From Pseudomonas neustonica (GTDB taxonomy: Bacteria; Pseudomonadota; Gammaproteobacteria; Pseudomonadales; Pseudomonadaceae), in assembly GCF_003797945.1 (NCBI RefSeq), contig NZ_RKKU01000017.1:1-64000 (forward strand): a stretch of 64,000 nt of DNA. Direction: 5' to 3'. The notes beneath the pieces are model-generated. The model saw nothing but the letters and a program-made list of their open reading frames with translations, was not told the origin of the DNA and made no database searches. A program made the position numbers and the translations under genes. Every line of letters starts with the position of its first letter. Position 1 is the first letter of the stretch. Positions 62,805 to 64,000 of this stretch are shown one piece after another.

Positions 62805-64000
62805 TCACTTGCGTTTTGGCGGCGCCAGACCATCGGAGCTGGTGACAACCTGTCCCTCTGGAGGCCTGGAAGGACGCTTACCGGCCTTTGGCTTTTTCGG
62901 CCTGGACGATTTCTTCTTGTCATCCTTTTTCTTCTTGGCCCCTACCGGCTTGCCTGAAGACTTAACCTTCTTGGGCCCCTTAAAGCTACCCGGCACCTCT
63001 TTAAGAATTCGGCGCTCAAACTGACGACGCAAATAACGCTCGATACTGGACATCAGGTTCCACTCGTGTGGACTGATCAACGAGATAGCCAGACCGCTAG
63101 CACCAGCGCGCCCGGTGCGCCCAACACGGTGCAGATAATCATCGCCACTGCGGGGCATATCAAAGTTGATGACGCGATCCAGCTCGGTAATGTCCAAGCC
63201 ACGTGCGGCCACATCAGTGGCAACCAGCACACCACTTTGCCCCTGCTTGAAACGCTCTACCGCCATATTGCGATCTTTCTGATCCTTTTCGCCATGCAGC
63301 ACATAGACTCGCAGGTCCATAGCGCGTAGCACGCCATTCAGGCGATCCGCCGCCACACGGGTGTTGGTGAAAACGATGGTCTTGCCCTCGCCTTCGTTAA
63401 CCAGGAGCCACTTGAGCATCGCCTCCTTGTGGGCAGTGTCGTCCGCTGGCATCACCTGCTGCGCAATCGCTGGCGTGTCATCTCGCACGCTGGTTAGCTC
63501 AAGAATCTCGGGCTCACGCAACACCGAGTCGATCATGCGCTGCAGGCCACGGTTGCCTTTTGTCGCAGAGTAAAGAGCTGTCTGTCGCCCCTCCGGACAG
63601 GCATTGGCTAGTGTGGTGACGTCTTCACTAAAGCCCATGTCCAGCATGCGGTCTGCTTCATCCAGAACCAGGGTTTGTACACTGCCAAGATCAAGGTTAC
63701 CTGCAGAAAACTGCTCGAGTGCGCGGCCAGGTGTTGCTACCACGATATCCGGATTCTTGCGCAAGCGGGCAGCCTGAACCTTGAAGTCCTCGCCCCCAGT
63801 CACCAGCTCGGCCTTAAGGAAAGTGTATTTACCCAGAATATCAATATCCTTGACTACCTGCCGAGCCAACTCGCGAGTCGGCACCAGAATAAAGCCTCGT
63901 GGCGCCAAGGGTTTGGACTCATCGTGCAGTAATCGCTGCAGCAACGGCAAAACGAACGCAGCGGTTTTGCCACTGCCTGTCTGCGCAATGACATAAAGAT
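62805..64000 (-). CDS. DEAD-box RNA helicase (5' end beyond window)
   Basis: The frame runs off the window at 64000. From there it reads LYVIAQTGSGKTAAF, which is motif I, then PTRELA (Ia), VATPGRALEQF (Ib), VLDEADRMLDMGF (II, DEAD), YSATK (III, SAT), VLVATDVAARGLD (V) and DDYLHRVGRTGRAG (VI). The core is followed by a Lys/Arg-rich tail (VGAKKKKDDKKKSSRPKKPK) likely to hold RNA. It unwinds RNA duplexes; RhlE/RhlB/SrmB-like, exact member unclear without the N-terminus. The Q motif is outside the window. Confidence 0.92.
   Translation of the reverse strand, partial: LYVIAQTGSGKTAAFVLPLLQRLLHDESKPLAPRGFILVPTRELARQVVKDIDILGKYTFLKAELVTGGEDFKVQAARLRKNPDIVVATPGRALEQFSAGNLDLGSVQTLVLDEADRMLDMGFSEDVTTLANACPEGRQTALYSATKGNRGLQRMIDSVLREPEILELTSVRDDTPAIAQQVMPADDTAHKEAMLKWLLVNEGEGKTIVFTNTRVAADRLNGVLRAMDLRVYVLHGEKDQKDRNMAVERFKQGQSGVLVATDVAARGLDITELDRVINFDMPRSGDDYLHRVGRTGRAGASGLAISLISPHEWNLMSSIERYLRRQFERRILKEVPGSFKGPKKVKSSGKPVGAKKKKDDKKKSSRPKKPKAGKRPSRPPEGQVVTSSDGLAPPKRK

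Noticed and set aside
1-64000. CRISPR array, prophage, rRNA operon or plasmid origin
   Set aside because: No spaced direct repeats, phage structural genes, rRNA sequence or replication genes are visible anywhere in the window.

Overview
The window looks like a chromosome segment of a gamma-proteobacterium of the Pseudomonas group, most likely a halotolerant, marine-type pseudomonad (Halopseudomonas / P. pertucinogena lineage). This rests on gene order rather than a database search. The block fabI, ABC peptide transporter with two tandem binding proteins, mltD, gloB, methyltransferase, rnhA matches the layout I know from P. aeruginosa. So do mobA-moaB-moeA next to tRNA-Pro and the aapJQMP block. 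A glucosylglycerol-type compatible-solute synthase suggests salt tolerance. Apart from the first 1.4 kb the region reads as ordinary core genome; there is no CRISPR array, prophage or rRNA.

Layout. 1-1473: accessory scar with the 3' end of an IS3-family element, a broken AlbA_2/RecG-like ATPase gene and a stretch with repeated GTAAAC motifs, lying where dnaQ would be expected after rnhA. 1474-13581: rnhA, methyltransferase, gloB, mltD, the yej-type ABC peptide importer and fabI. 13632-19014: ammonium transporter, EAL phosphodiesterase, and a two-component system with two PepSY genes. 19126-25475: patatin, methyltransferases, small membrane and envelope genes, Tag-like glycosylase, ttcA, YIP1 and DnaJ proteins. 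25619-31244: secreted choice-of-anchor I lipoprotein, then the ggpPS-like synthase/phosphatase with its MFS partner. 31485-39410: flavodoxin, SprT, spermidine-synthase-like protein, class II DAHP synthase, KefB/C-like antiporter, CvfB, AraC and LysE. 39806-44922: SoxR with its promoter box, RidA-MFS operon, SGNH hydrolase, ABC exporter. 45006-53930: tRNA-Pro, molybdenum cofactor genes, beta-propeller protein, retropepsin-like protease, MocR regulator, DUF1127, inositol-phosphatase-like enzyme, diguanylate cyclase. 54101-62268: aap amino-acid ABC transporter, hydrolase-MFS pair, class I DAHP synthase. 62805-64000: DEAD-box helicase, cut by the window end.

The most interesting signal is the 536-base stretch between the DEAD-box gene and the class I DAHP synthase gene (minus strand). 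It encodes a 43-residue leader peptide ending in a dense aromatic run (FYFGYWF). A strong intrinsic terminator with a competing anti-terminator follows, and then a second 33-residue leader peptide that is also rich in Phe, Tyr and Trp, directly before the DAHP synthase start. This reads as a tandem attenuator sensing charged Phe, Tyr and Trp tRNAs at the first step of aromatic amino acid synthesis. Other recognisable circuits are a SoxR box driving a RidA-MFS operon, a sigma-54-like promoter in front of amtB, and a hairpin after aapJ that should make the binding protein more abundant than the permeases.
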